Source: UBA2428 sp002343545 (GTDB lineage: Bacteria > Bdellovibrionota > UBA2428). Taken from it: 55,957 nt of DNA. The position numbers and the translations under genes are program-made. Positions 17,288-25,799 of this stretch are shown in pieces. The notes below the pieces were generated by a model. It ran no database searches and was not told the DNA's origin. It saw nothing but the letters and a program-made list of their open reading frames with translations. Every line of letters begins with the position of its first letter. The first letter of the stretch is position 1. The stretch lies in assembly GCA_937952285.1 (NCBI GenBank), contig CALFZE010000054.1, positions 1 through 55,957 of the forward strand, read 5' to 3'.

Positions 17288-19060
17288 TTACGGCTTCACG
17301 GCTTCACGGAAGAAGGGATTGTTGAGGTCAGGCCTCGGCGCCGCCTTTCGCGGCTTGGAAGCGAGGGCTCGGTTGATGGGCATGGCGGGACCGGCATTCG
17401 GACGTCCGCCGCCGCCTGGGCCGGGCACCCGCGTCGGTTGCGAGGAGTTCGCCGGTCCCGCGGCGCCGCTATTCGTGCCCGCGACGCGGCCGCGGCCGAG
17501 CGTGTCGCCTTCGCCCGCGCGATTGAGGTCGCGAGAGGTCAGGATCTCGCTCATCGTGGATCGCGCGCTGAAAGGAGAGGGTTCTCCCTTTGACTTCGCT
17601 TCGGCGATGACGGCCTGTCGGATCTCTTGGGCGCGTTTGATCCGCTCGACCCAACCTTGGTAGAGTTTGATGTTCTTAGCCTTCTTGTCGTTCGCTTCGT
17701 TGACGTCCATATTGATGCCCTTCAGCGCGCGCATCGCTTGCTCGGGCGTCATGTTCACCATGAGAAGAGCCGTATCGGCCATGATCTCTCGGGTGTCCGT
17801 CGCCTTGGAAGCGTCGCGAACGCCTTTGGCCTTGGGATCGAGGTCGTTTCCGCACCACATGCCGGGCTTCATGCATTCCTGGGCGTTCGCTATGTTCTTC
17901 TGCATGTTTTTCTTGGTCTCGGCCGAAGCGGATTTCTCGGCGACCTCGAGCATGGCCTTACGGACTTCAATGTTTCCCTTGATGGCTTCAGGTTTGATCT
18001 TGGCGTCCGACGCGAACTGGCTTTCGCACGAAGTGCGTTCGGGTCCCGACTTGCTACCGCAATAGGTAGACTTCCATTCATTACACTTGGCTTGGTTGTC
18101 TCGGCAGCTGATTTCTTGGCCGCCGAGGGCGTTGTTTTTCGCGATATAGGTCGCGATTTCCTGCTCGGCTTTCTTGGGGTCTTTCTTGTTCGATTTGCTG
18201 ATGAGGTCCCGCAGTTCAGGGTCGATATTGCCGCGGGAGGTATCGAAGCCAGCTAAGCGCTGGGCCCGAAGGTAAACGCGTTCCGACTCAACGATCGTCG
18301 CGGCCTGCTGATTGAGGAAGGAAGTCTCCGACTGGAGCAAGGCCGTGTTCGCGGCGACGCCGACGCGCTGGCCTTTCACCATGATGTATTTGCCCTTGGC
18401 GTCTACCCCTTGCGCGGTGACACCCATTTCTTTGGCCGCGGGATCGTTGATGTCGTAGTTCGCGGCGTCGTTGATCGTTCTTTGTGCGTACGCGTCGCCG
18501 ACTTTCTTGACGGACTTGAAGCTCTCGTCGCTCAAGTCGTAGACGCGGTGGCCGTCGTCGTCTTTTCCGTGCGCACTGCCGCGGTCGACGATGTTCGCGG
18601 AGATGTTACGGCAATCCCCCTCATCGAGGCCTTTGCCCTTTCCGTTCTTGCAGTCGCCGGCGTTTCCGCGCGCCTTCTGGATTTCTTCTTCGCGCTTGTC
18701 GCCGTCCATGACGGTCTTGATCTTGGCGCCCGAGTCGTTCGCCGCTTTATCCAGAGTTTTTTCCAGACCGTTCAAACCGTGGTCGGCGAGGCCCCGCTTG
18801 TGCTTGTCGTGGTTCACGAGCAAGTCGTCGAAGCGGGTGGAAGCACCGCCTTCTTCGCGGCCGTCCTTGAATTTCTCGAGGATCTTACGGGCCTGATCGT
18901 CGAGACCCTTCATCTCGCTTTCGGAGATACCCCCGTAGGTATCGGACTCTTGGATGCCGGAGCTCGTCGTGTCGAACTTTGGCTTGGCCCAAGTCGAAGT
19001 CGAGAGCAGGGCGCCCAAGGTAAAACTCATCATGGTGCGCGTGCGAAGCATTCCTTCCAT
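17288..19060 (-). CDS. Large exported protein of unknown function
   Basis: A 590-residue protein with an N-terminal signal (MLRTRTMMSFTLGALLSTSTWA, likely cut before KPKF). The mature chain is hydrophilic and Lys/Asp-rich with coiled-coil-like stretches. It has a cysteine cluster near residues 315-345 (SCRDN, KCNEW, TYCG, SCES) plus two more cysteines in ECMKPGMWCGN. The C-terminal 90 residues are Gly/Pro/Ala-rich and probably disordered. I recognise no family. The ATG at 19060 is used; the one at 19051 gives the cleaner signal peptide. A perfect 7+7 inverted repeat (19054-19068) covers the start. Confidence 0.7.
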   Translation of the reverse strand: MEGMLRTRTMMSFTLGALLSTSTWAKPKFDTTSSGIQESDTYGGISESEMKGLDDQARKILEKFKDGREEGGASTRFDDLLVNHDKHKRGLADHGLNGLEKTLDKAANDSGAKIKTVMDGDKREEEIQKARGNAGDCKNGKGKGLDEGDCRNISANIVDRGSAHGKDDDGHRVYDLSDESFKSVKKVGDAYAQRTINDAANYDINDPAAKEMGVTAQGVDAKGKYIMVKGQRVGVAANTALLQSETSFLNQQAATIVESERVYLRAQRLAGFDTSRGNIDPELRDLISKSNKKDPKKAEQEIATYIAKNNALGGQEISCRDNQAKCNEWKSTYCGSKSGPERTSCESQFASDAKIKPEAIKGNIEVRKAMLEVAEKSASAETKKNMQKNIANAQECMKPGMWCGNDLDPKAKGVRDASKATDTREIMADTALLMVNMTPEQAMRALKGINMDVNEANDKKAKNIKLYQGWVERIKRAQEIRQAVIAEAKSKGEPSPFSARSTMSEILTSRDLNRAGEGDTLGRGRVAGTNSGAAGPANSSQPTRVPGPGGGGRPNAGPAMPINRALASKPRKAAPRPDLNNPFFREAVKP

Positions 19061-19068
19061 TATGGAAG
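19054..19068. repeat. Perfect inverted repeat over a start codon
   Basis: CTTCCAT-T-ATGGAAG has seven-base arms around one central base. It covers the start region of the exported 590-residue protein and lies 106 bases upstream of the divergent HAD-protein start. It could be an operator or a small hairpin affecting initiation. No second copy was noticed nearby. Confidence 0.45.
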
Positions 19069-19174
19069 ACGTCGCGCGGGCATTCCCGTGAAGTTAAAGG
19101 ATTCCTTTCGTGAAGATCGCGTTAAGGCACCGACGGAAGTCGACGTTTTGCCCGAAGTTTCCGATGAGAAAAAG

Positions 19175-20032
19175 GTGAGGCGCTTGAAGGCCCTTTTTAT
19201 CGTCCTATGCTTAGCCTTGCCGAGTCTGACGGCTTTGGCCAAGCCGATCGACGTGGTTTTCGACTTGGATTGGACCCTTCTCTACACGACCAACGCGAAG
19301 GCGGCCGAGATGGATCCTCGGGGCGTTTTCGAGGTCGAAGGCAAGCTTTATCGTCTCGCGGATGGCGCGATCGAGATTCTCCGCTCCCTTCACGACAATC
19401 CGAACTACCGCGTGTCTTTTCTCAGTGGGGGAACGGCCTCCCGGAATGCGGAGGCCCTGAAGATCGTCTACGGGCTCGTGAATTCCGACGGCCGTAAGCG
19501 AAGCCCTTACCGGGTCGGTCACATCGACGACCTGATTCGAACGGAGGCCCCGGAAACCGCGCGTTTTACCGACAAGTTCAAGAAGCGCCTCCGCGGGTTC
19601 ATTCCGGACTTCGATCCCTCTCGGGCGGTTCTCGTGGACGATTCGAAGGGATTCTACGCGGCGGAAGAGGAAGAAAACTTCTTTTGGCTTCAGAGAACCT
19701 TCGACGACATTCCGGATTTTTCTCGTCGATCCGAGCTTCCGGTGGATCCGAAGTACTATCCCTCCAGTGAGGACGTCTGGCGAAGCGAACGCGCCAAACT
19801 GCTTTGGGCGTTCGAGGCCATCGAGCGCTCCCGCGAAATCTCGGAAAGGACGGATGACGCCTCGGGATTCCTGAAGGCGCTGAAGGGAATGCAAGCCGAT
19901 CGCGATTCGGCCTTGGGGAGGGATCTCATCGCGGGAGCCCACCGCCGTCTCGGGACGACTTTGAAGTCCGTTCGTCTTTCGTGCGGCGAAGTGGTTGGTC
20001 GTTTTCTGGCTCCGTTTCAGCCGGGTTGGTGA
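19175..20032 (+). CDS. Exported HAD-superfamily hydrolase
   Basis: A 285-residue protein. From the GTG at 19175 it has a clear signal peptide (MRRLKALFIVLCLALPSLTALA), which decides the start; the longer upstream frame is antisense to the neighbouring gene. HAD motif I is DLDWT (nucleophile Asp30, acid/base Asp32), motif II is SGGTASRN, and the acidic motif is VLVDDSKGF. HAD phosphatases are usually cytoplasmic, so export suggests a periplasmic phosphatase role, like class B acid phosphatases but without their typical sequence. It is divergent from the 590-residue exported protein and ends one base from priA's stop. Confidence 0.75.
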   Translation: MRRLKALFIVLCLALPSLTALAKPIDVVFDLDWTLLYTTNAKAAEMDPRGVFEVEGKLYRLADGAIEILRSLHDNPNYRVSFLSGGTASRNAEALKIVYGLVNSDGRKRSPYRVGHIDDLIRTEAPETARFTDKFKKRLRGFIPDFDPSRAVLVDDSKGFYAAEEEENFFWLQRTFDDIPDFSRRSELPVDPKYYPSSEDVWRSERAKLLWAFEAIERSREISERTDDASGFLKALKGMQADRDSALGRDLIAGAHRRLGTTLKSVRLSCGEVVGRFLAPFQPGW

Positions 20033-20033
20033 G

Positions 20034-22121
20034 CTACATCATCGTCGCGGGCTCGAGATCGACGATGAGTCTCGTCTTGAGCGTCCGCTCGAGTTTTTGC
20101 TTATCCCATCCTTCCATGATCCAGTTCAGGCTCTTGCGAAGATGCTCTTCGTTTCTCGATTTGAGGAGAATTTGCCAGCGGTAGCGATTGCGCAATCGCG
20201 CGAGGGGACTGGGCACGGGGCCTAAGACGCGAAACCCTTCGGACTGGATGCGGTTCAGCCCCGCGGCGACTTTGCGGGCGGCTTCCCGAACGAGGTCGTT
20301 CTCGAGCCCGTCGAAGCGCAGCAGCGCAAGCTCGCCCCGCGGCGGGTAGGCGAGAGCTTCGCGATTCTCGATCTCTTGGCGCAGGAACTCGCCGTAGTCA
20401 TCGAGACCTTGGGCGCGCGTGAGCACTTGGAAGACGGGATGCTCGGGTTGGAAAGTTTGAAGCAGCACTCGGCCGGGATGGATGGCTCGCCCGGCGCGTC
20501 CGGAAACCTGGAGCAAGAGCTGCAAAGCCCGCTCGTTCGACCGGAAGTCGGGAACGCCGAGACCGATGTCGGCCAGCACGATGCCGACGAACGTGACGTC
20601 TGGGAAGTCGTGACCTTTCGCCACCATCTGGGTGCCAATCAGGATGTCGGCCTTCTTCTCGGCGAAGAGCCCGAGGATGTCGCGCAGCTGGTCGTTCGTT
20701 TCGGCCGTGTCCCGGTCGAGGCGAAGCGTCTTCGCCGTGGGGAAGTGAAGCCGGACGGCTTCCTCGAGCGCTTCCGTTCCGATGCCGACCTTGAGGAAAG
20801 GCGAATCCGAGCGCTTGCACGCGGGGCACTCGCGAGGAATGGGCGCTTCGTAACCGCAGTAGTGGCAAAGGAGTCCTTTGCCGTGAGGAGTGAGCGTGAC
20901 TTCGCACGCGGGGCAATTGCTTTTGTGCCCGCAACCCCGACAAAGCAGCTGCGAGGCTTGGCCTCGGCGGTTGAGGAAGAGCAACGCCTGTCGACCTTGA
21001 TCGAGAACGTTCTGGAGTTCCCGTTGCATTTCGGCCGTCAGGAAAAAATCCCCGTCGATGGGGGGCGCCTGGAAAGTCAGGGGCTGTTTTGGGCGCGGAT
21101 CCATATTCGGTTGGGCGATCTGCTTCTTGAGATCGAGAACCTGGATCTCGGGGAGGGTGGCTTCTCCCACCGCGCGTCGTGGAAGCCGCGCGAGACGCGT
21201 GAGTCCTTTCTCGACGCGATCGAAGCTCTCCGCGCTGGGGGTCGCGGATCCCAGGAGAACGGGAACCTTCGCGATTCTTCCGTACTCGAGGGCGACGGCG
21301 CGGGCGTGGTAGCGGAGCCGATCTTCTTGCTTGTAGCTTCCGTCGTGTTCTTCATCGAGCACGATCAGGCCAAGGTTTTGGACGGGCGCGAAAAGCGCGG
21401 AACGCGCGCCGATCGCGATGCGGCGTTTTCCGAGGAGAGTTTCTAGCCAAGCCTTCCGGACGGCGGTGGGCTTGAGCGCGCTGTGGAAGGTGGCGACTTC
21501 GCCGGGAAAGCGCGATTCGAAACGCGACATGAGTTGGGGCGTAAGGGAGATCTCGGGCACGAGAAGAAGCGCGCTTTGCCCTTGGTGCAGCCGATCCTCG
21601 ATGGCCTTCAGGTAGACTTCCGTCTTACCGGATCCCGTAACACCCCAGAGGAGCAAGGGGTCGGCGCTCGGGGTGGCGAGCTGCCGAATCGCGGAAGCTT
21701 GGTCTTCGTTGAGCGGCGGCGGCACGGAAGCCTCGATCTCGGAGCCTTCGTCGAAAGACTTTTCGGGAAGCTTGAGGGTGCGCGCGGTCCCTTCGCGGAT
21801 CGCGGCGGGGAGGGCGCTCTCGCAGACTTCCCCGATCGGGTAGAGGTAGTGGCGGCTCAACCAGCGGAACAGTTCGAGTCGTGCGCGATCGGCGACGGGC
21901 ATGGGAAGCTTGAGGCTTTCGATGCTCTTGATCTGCGTTTCCGCCAAGGCGGTGCTCTCGCTGATCTCGAAGACGAGGGCCCACGTTTTACGCCGCGCGA
22001 ACGGGACCTGGACGAGCGATCCAATTTGGACCTGACCGACGAGCTCCTCCGGGATCCGGTAGTCGAGAAGCGTGTCGAGAGGCTTGAGCGGGGCCGGGAC
22101 GGCGACGCGAGCGAATGGCAT
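20034..22121 (-). CDS. priA: Primosomal replication-restart helicase PriA
   Basis: A 695-residue superfamily 2 DNA helicase that recognises abandoned forks and reloads the replisome. The N-terminal 3'-DNA-binding domain starts with VAVPAPL..LDYRIP. Walker A is GVTGSGKTEVYL, Walker B DEEHDGSYKQ, followed by LLGSATPS. The zinc-binding insertion has four CxxC pairs (CRGC, CPAC, CHYC, CPAC). Helicase motifs V and VI read LIGTQMVAKGHDFP and QVSGRAGRA. It stands between the exported HAD protein (convergent) and an exported protein gene 12 bases upstream. Confidence 0.96.
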   Translation of the reverse strand: MPFARVAVPAPLKPLDTLLDYRIPEELVGQVQIGSLVQVPFARRKTWALVFEISESTALAETQIKSIESLKLPMPVADRARLELFRWLSRHYLYPIGEVCESALPAAIREGTARTLKLPEKSFDEGSEIEASVPPPLNEDQASAIRQLATPSADPLLLWGVTGSGKTEVYLKAIEDRLHQGQSALLLVPEISLTPQLMSRFESRFPGEVATFHSALKPTAVRKAWLETLLGKRRIAIGARSALFAPVQNLGLIVLDEEHDGSYKQEDRLRYHARAVALEYGRIAKVPVLLGSATPSAESFDRVEKGLTRLARLPRRAVGEATLPEIQVLDLKKQIAQPNMDPRPKQPLTFQAPPIDGDFFLTAEMQRELQNVLDQGRQALLFLNRRGQASQLLCRGCGHKSNCPACEVTLTPHGKGLLCHYCGYEAPIPRECPACKRSDSPFLKVGIGTEALEEAVRLHFPTAKTLRLDRDTAETNDQLRDILGLFAEKKADILIGTQMVAKGHDFPDVTFVGIVLADIGLGVPDFRSNERALQLLLQVSGRAGRAIHPGRVLLQTFQPEHPVFQVLTRAQGLDDYGEFLRQEIENREALAYPPRGELALLRFDGLENDLVREAARKVAAGLNRIQSEGFRVLGPVPSPLARLRNRYRWQILLKSRNEEHLRKSLNWIMEGWDKQKLERTLKTRLIVDLEPATMM

Positions 22122-22133
22122 CCGGGCTCGAAT

Positions 22134-23045
22134 CTAGTGGGTCAACAGCAGGGCGCGCAAGAGCTGCTGGCCTTCCGGACCCAAGTGCGACTGGAAAGCC
22201 GTGTGATCCGTGATGGCGGTCGGCAGCTTGTCCGACTTCTCTTTGGCGTTCGTCGGATCTTTGCGGGTGATCGTCATCCAGTTCTTGTCGGCGGACCCGA
22301 CGTCGAGACGTTTGGCGAGGACGTGGCTGAAACGAGGCTGCTCGCGCGAAACGAGAAGATCCGAAAGCGCGCGAATCGTCACGAGCTCCGATCCGTTCAT
22401 GAAACGCTGCGCGAGCGGCGAAAGAAAGGTCTGATCGAGTTGAAGGATGGGGAACGACTCTCCGCTCGCGTCGCTTTGGTACTGGGGCCCGCGAACCTCG
22501 AGCACGGCGACCGGCGTTTCTCCGTTCTTGCCGACCGCAAGGTGGACGCGTTTGTTGTTCGTCGGCGGATCGGCGGAATTCGTTTCGGACCAGGGAACGT
22601 CTTCTTCCGCGAAGAAGCCTTCTTGGTGCAGGGTGTTGGCCGTGAGTTCGGGTTGGCCGCCCCATTCGAGCAGCGCCCAACTTTTGGGGGGCGGGCACGT
22701 CGTGGTGAGCTTTTCGTTGCGAAGGACGCAGCGATTTCCCGAACGCGAAAGGCGCCACGTCGAGGCGCCTTCGCCGGTGCTGTAGATCTTCGCGGGAAGA
22801 TCCGAGATCACGACCTCGTAGTGTCCGGGGCTGGACCAATCGACGGCGTAGTTCGCGCGCCCGAGCGGAAAGCTAAGTTGTCCCGCGACTTGAAACGCTT
22901 TTTTGCCGCGAAGAACGCTCGGCTGGAAGCGCGCGATCTGCGTCGGTTTGGGGACGTGGGCTTCGGCTTCAACGAGCCAGCTGCCGGCTGAGCCAAGTAC
23001 GAAGAGCGTGGTGAGTAGATTCTTCTTCAAGGGCGTACGCGACAT
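22134..23045 (-). CDS. Exported protein of unknown function
   Basis: A 303-residue protein from the ATG at 23045. The N-terminus MSRTPLKKNLLTTLFVLGSAG is a signal peptide, probably cut near VEAEA. The mature part is beta-rich by composition, with two cysteines (NRCVLRN and TTCPPPK) that may pair. No family is recognised. The start lies inside the end of galU, giving a 77-base overlap in another frame. A TTG 15 bases downstream would shorten it but still overlap. Co-transcription with galU is likely. Confidence 0.65.
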   Translation of the reverse strand: MSRTPLKKNLLTTLFVLGSAGSWLVEAEAHVPKPTQIARFQPSVLRGKKAFQVAGQLSFPLGRANYAVDWSSPGHYEVVISDLPAKIYSTGEGASTWRLSRSGNRCVLRNEKLTTTCPPPKSWALLEWGGQPELTANTLHQEGFFAEEDVPWSETNSADPPTNNKRVHLAVGKNGETPVAVLEVRGPQYQSDASGESFPILQLDQTFLSPLAQRFMNGSELVTIRALSDLLVSREQPRFSHVLAKRLDVGSADKNWMTITRKDPTNAKEKSDKLPTAITDHTAFQSHLGPEGQQLLRALLLTH

Positions 23046-23871
23046 TCGCCATAATATAGCCCAGACGGTCGCCAGTATCGAAGCGTTCGCCCTCAAGTGC
23101 GCAGGCCCAGAAGGGTTTTCGGGCCTGAAGTTTCTGCATCGAGTCGGTGAGTTGAATCTCGCCGTTCTTTCCGGGACCCGCGTTTTGCAGTTCTTCGAGG
23201 ATTTCGGGTTCGAAAACGTAGCGTCCGGGGAGGGCCCATTCCGAAGGCGCTTCGGCTGGATCGGGCTTCTCGACGAAGTCCTTCAGGCGCCAAGATCCCT
23301 TCTTGATGTCTTCGATGCTCGGCGCCGGATCGATGACGCCGTAGAGCCGGGTCGCTTCACGTTCGACTTGAACCGCACCGACCACGGAGCCTTCGCCCCG
23401 TTCTTGAAAGACGTTCAAACATTGATGGATGGCGCTCGGCCCCGAGCACTTCATGATGTCATCGCCCAGGATGACGGCGAAAGGTTGGCCTTCGACGATG
23501 GGCTTCGCGCGCAGGATCGCGTGGCCGAGTCCCATCGGCTTGTACTGACGGATGCTAACGATATCGATCTTGGAGCTGAGGTAGAGGACTTCCTCGATCA
23601 GCTTTTCCTTATGGGATTCGGCGAGGCGGTAGGAGGTCAGGTCGCCCGGATCGAAATAGTCTTCGATGACGACCTTGGGTCGCGACGTCACGAGCACGAC
23701 CGTCTCGAGCCCGGCCTTCACGGCCTCTTCGATGATGTGGTGGATGATCGGCTTCGAAACGACCGGAAGCAGTTCTTTGGGAAGTGCTTTCGTGGCGGGA
23801 AGGAATCGGGTCCCCATGCCGGCGACCGGAATGACGACTTTGGTGACTTTACGCGAAGAGGGAAGCGCCAT
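22969..23871 (-). CDS. galU: UTP-glucose-1-phosphate uridylyltransferase
   Basis: Makes UDP-glucose from UTP and glucose 1-phosphate, the sugar donor for envelope glycans. It has 300 residues with the nucleotidyltransferase signature PVAGMGTRFLPATKALPKELLPV, then QYKPMGLGHAIL, the metal-binding GDDIM, RLYGVID, DFVEKP, GRYVF and the C-terminal GERFDTGDRLGYIMANV. The start ATG sits in the right arm of a 6-base inverted repeat (23870-23884) with no obvious ribosome-binding site. UDP-glucose could supply the glycosyltransferases at the start of the window, though no linkage is shown. Confidence 0.95.
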   Translation of the reverse strand: MALPSSRKVTKVVIPVAGMGTRFLPATKALPKELLPVVSKPIIHHIIEEAVKAGLETVVLVTSRPKVVIEDYFDPGDLTSYRLAESHKEKLIEEVLYLSSKIDIVSIRQYKPMGLGHAILRAKPIVEGQPFAVILGDDIMKCSGPSAIHQCLNVFQERGEGSVVGAVQVEREATRLYGVIDPAPSIEDIKKGSWRLKDFVEKPDPAEAPSEWALPGRYVFEPEILEELQNAGPGKNGEIQLTDSMQKLQARKPFWACALEGERFDTGDRLGYIMANVAYALEEESTHHALRTWLSRQLAR

Positions 23872-23920
23872 GCTCGCGGAGCATAGCAGCTTCCCTCTCT
23901 TTCGTAGACGAAACTTCCGT

Positions 23921-24712
23921 TTACGGAGTGCCGTGCGGACGAGCGATGAATCCGAGGTCTCGGTCGCCGTAGCCGTAGAAGCTCGGTGCGAGCGTCGTCG
24001 GAGCGTAGCGAGGGGGCGTAATGGGATAGACGTTCGTCGCCTGCATCCCGAGTCCCACCGCGAGCGACCAGGCGATATCGCCCGAGTCGTTGATCTCCCA
24101 AGCGTTCTTGCCGCCGACTTCGATCACCGAGCCGTTATGAACCCGGATGTCTCCGCCGGAGCTCGAAGCGCCTTGGCTAAAGCCGCTACCGCCGCCGACT
24201 CCGATCATCGCCGGGCCACCCGCGACCGGTCCGTAGGACATCGGCACGAGTCCCGCTCCGCAAGGGAGTCCGCAAACCGCGGGAGCGGCCATGGCGGAAG
24301 GGTAGGCTCCGTAACCGCCGCCCCATCCACCCATCATGTGGGGTGCGATCACCGGTGCCGGTGCGGGCAGCGGAGGAAGGATCGGGGCTTGCGCCACGGG
24401 TTGAGGCAGGGGCATCGGCATTCCCCCGCCGGGCATCATCATGCCGGGGCCCATCGGGGCTCCCATACAACCCGTGTTGCATGCGGGAGCTATCATCCCG
24501 CAAGCTCCCCCGATCGCTCCGAGGCTCATGGCCCCCGCCCCGTATCCGAAGGCGGGAACTCCGATCGCCGGAGTATAGAGGGCGCTAGGACCACGCTCTC
24601 CACGACTGTAGTTGAATCCGAGTCCGATGCTCGTGCTGGAGGCCGAGGCGCTGGCCGAAGCGACCAAGAAGACCCCGAAACCGAGCATTCGAGCGAAAGC
24701 AGAAGTTTTCAT
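23921..24712 (-). CDS. Exported Gly/Pro/Met/Ala-rich protein
   Basis: A 263-residue protein from the ATG at 24712, preceded by GGGG; an in-frame ATG at 24724 with its own upstream GGGG is equally plausible. The signal peptide is MKTSAFARMLGFGVFLVASA followed by a short SASA stretch. The mature part is low complexity: a Gly/Met/Pro segment (GPGMMMPGGGMPMPLPQP), a Pro/Ala/Ile segment, and a Gly-rich segment, with five cysteines in the first half. The C-terminal 75 residues look more ordered (GDIRVHNGSVIEVGGKNAWEI). No family is recognised; a surface or structural role is only a guess. Confidence 0.65.
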   Translation of the reverse strand: MKTSAFARMLGFGVFLVASASASASSTSIGLGFNYSRGERGPSALYTPAIGVPAFGYGAGAMSLGAIGGACGMIAPACNTGCMGAPMGPGMMMPGGGMPMPLPQPVAQAPILPPLPAPAPVIAPHMMGGWGGGYGAYPSAMAAPAVCGLPCGAGLVPMSYGPVAGGPAMIGVGGGSGFSQGASSSGGDIRVHNGSVIEVGGKNAWEINDSGDIAWSLAVGLGMQATNVYPITPPRYAPTTLAPSFYGYGDRDLGFIARPHGTP

Positions 24713-24797
24713 GTTTTCCCCCATAAAGTTTCCCCTACCGATCATGAAGCAATGCCTGGGCCAAGTTTTTGGCGGCTCAGATATTTGTGTATCTATA

Positions 24798-24815
24798 TGA
24801 TTTTATTTAAAATCA
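24798..24815. repeat. AT-rich inverted repeat in a divergent spacer
   Basis: TGATTTT-ATTT-AAAATCA has seven-base perfect arms. It sits in the 187-base spacer between the divergent Gly-rich exported protein gene and the barrel-protein gene, in the most AT-rich block I noticed in the window (about 24780-24815). It could be an operator or curvature element acting on either gene. No convincing -35/-10 pair could be assigned next to it. Confidence 0.4.
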
Positions 24816-24899
24816 CGGGGCCCTGTACTTGCAGTTTAAGCAGTGGGCCTGGCTAGCTTGTGATAGCCTGTCAAAACTTTGGGCAAGGGAGTGGCTTCC

Positions 24900-25799
24900 A
24901 TGGGAATTTTTGGATCCAAGTCTTTTCAATTACTTGTTGTGATCTTGGGGGCTAGCTCTGCGAAGGCTGAAATCGTGGGCCAAAGCTTAATTGATCCTCA
25001 ATCTCTTCTGGGAGCCCAGTCGCTTTCGAGAGGGGGAGCCACGGCGGCCTCGAATCTGGCCCACGATGCCCTCTTTCAAAACCCGGCGAGCGCGGCCTTC
25101 GAGAAAAAATACGCCCTCAACTTTGGTTATTTGGGAGCGGGTAGCAGCTTGACCGCTTCGGTCGTGGATACGAAGTCCGGGCCGCTCGGCGGGGGCCTCT
25201 TCTACCTGCGTCGGGATCTGGTCCAGCCGGCTTCGTCGCCCGCCTCGATGGGAAATTTCGCTCGCCTCGAAGAGCGTGCGGGTTTCTCTTTGTTCGGCAA
25301 GTTCAGCGAAGACTTCGCGGTCGGCACGAACATCAAGTACGGGTACCGTCGCGATTACTCGCTCGGGCTCGGAAATCTTTCGAAGTGGAACTTTGACGTG
25401 GGTGCCCGTTTTCTCGCGAGCTCCTCCGTCCAGCTGGGGGCCGTCGCGCAGAACCTCGTGAGCGAGGAGTCGGGTCTTCATCCGCGGACCTTCGCGTTCG
25501 CGTTGGAATACCGTCCGTCCTTAGCGTTGGCGTTGTCGGCGCAGGTGAATCGATACGCCGGATCGAACTTCGAGGGAATGGGCCCGGAACTCGGCTACGG
25601 AGCCGGGCTCGAATACAAGTTGCCGCAGGGATTCGCGGTGAGCGGCGGCTACCGCCGCACGATCTTGACGGCCGATGACTTGGTGAGCGCGGGCCTCGGT
25701 TACGAAGCGAGTTCTTTCGGTCTTCGCTATTCGCTCGAGGCCGGCGTGGGTAAGAGCCGCGGTCAATCCCACAGCGTGGTTCTGTCGGGCTACCTCTAG
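24900..25799 (+). CDS. Outer-membrane beta-barrel protein, PorV/TraF-like
   Basis: A 299-residue protein. The ATG at 24900 has a GGGAG about eight bases upstream and opens a signal peptide (MGIFGSKSFQLLVVILGASS, cut after AKA). The mature N-terminus LLGAQSLSRGGATAAS..ALFQNPASAAF is the PorV/TraF/FadL-like pattern, in which an N-terminal plug region carries an NPA motif. Alternating amphipathic strands follow and the chain ends in VVLSGYL, a typical C-terminal barrel strand. It is probably an outer-membrane transporter or secretion-associated barrel; the substrate is unknown. Its stop shares CTAG with the convergent gene. Confidence 0.72.
   Translation: MGIFGSKSFQLLVVILGASSAKAEIVGQSLIDPQSLLGAQSLSRGGATAASNLAHDALFQNPASAAFEKKYALNFGYLGAGSSLTASVVDTKSGPLGGGLFYLRRDLVQPASSPASMGNFARLEERAGFSLFGKFSEDFAVGTNIKYGYRRDYSLGLGNLSKWNFDVGARFLASSSVQLGAVAQNLVSEESGLHPRTFAFALEYRPSLALALSAQVNRYAGSNFEGMGPELGYGAGLEYKLPQGFAVSGGYRRTILTADDLVSAGLGYEASSFGLRYSLEAGVGKSRGQSHSVVLSGYL

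Noticed and set aside
21483..22991. Open frame of 502 codons opposite priA and the exported protein gene
   Set aside because: Antisense to priA and to a signal-peptide gene; no ribosome-binding site or motif.
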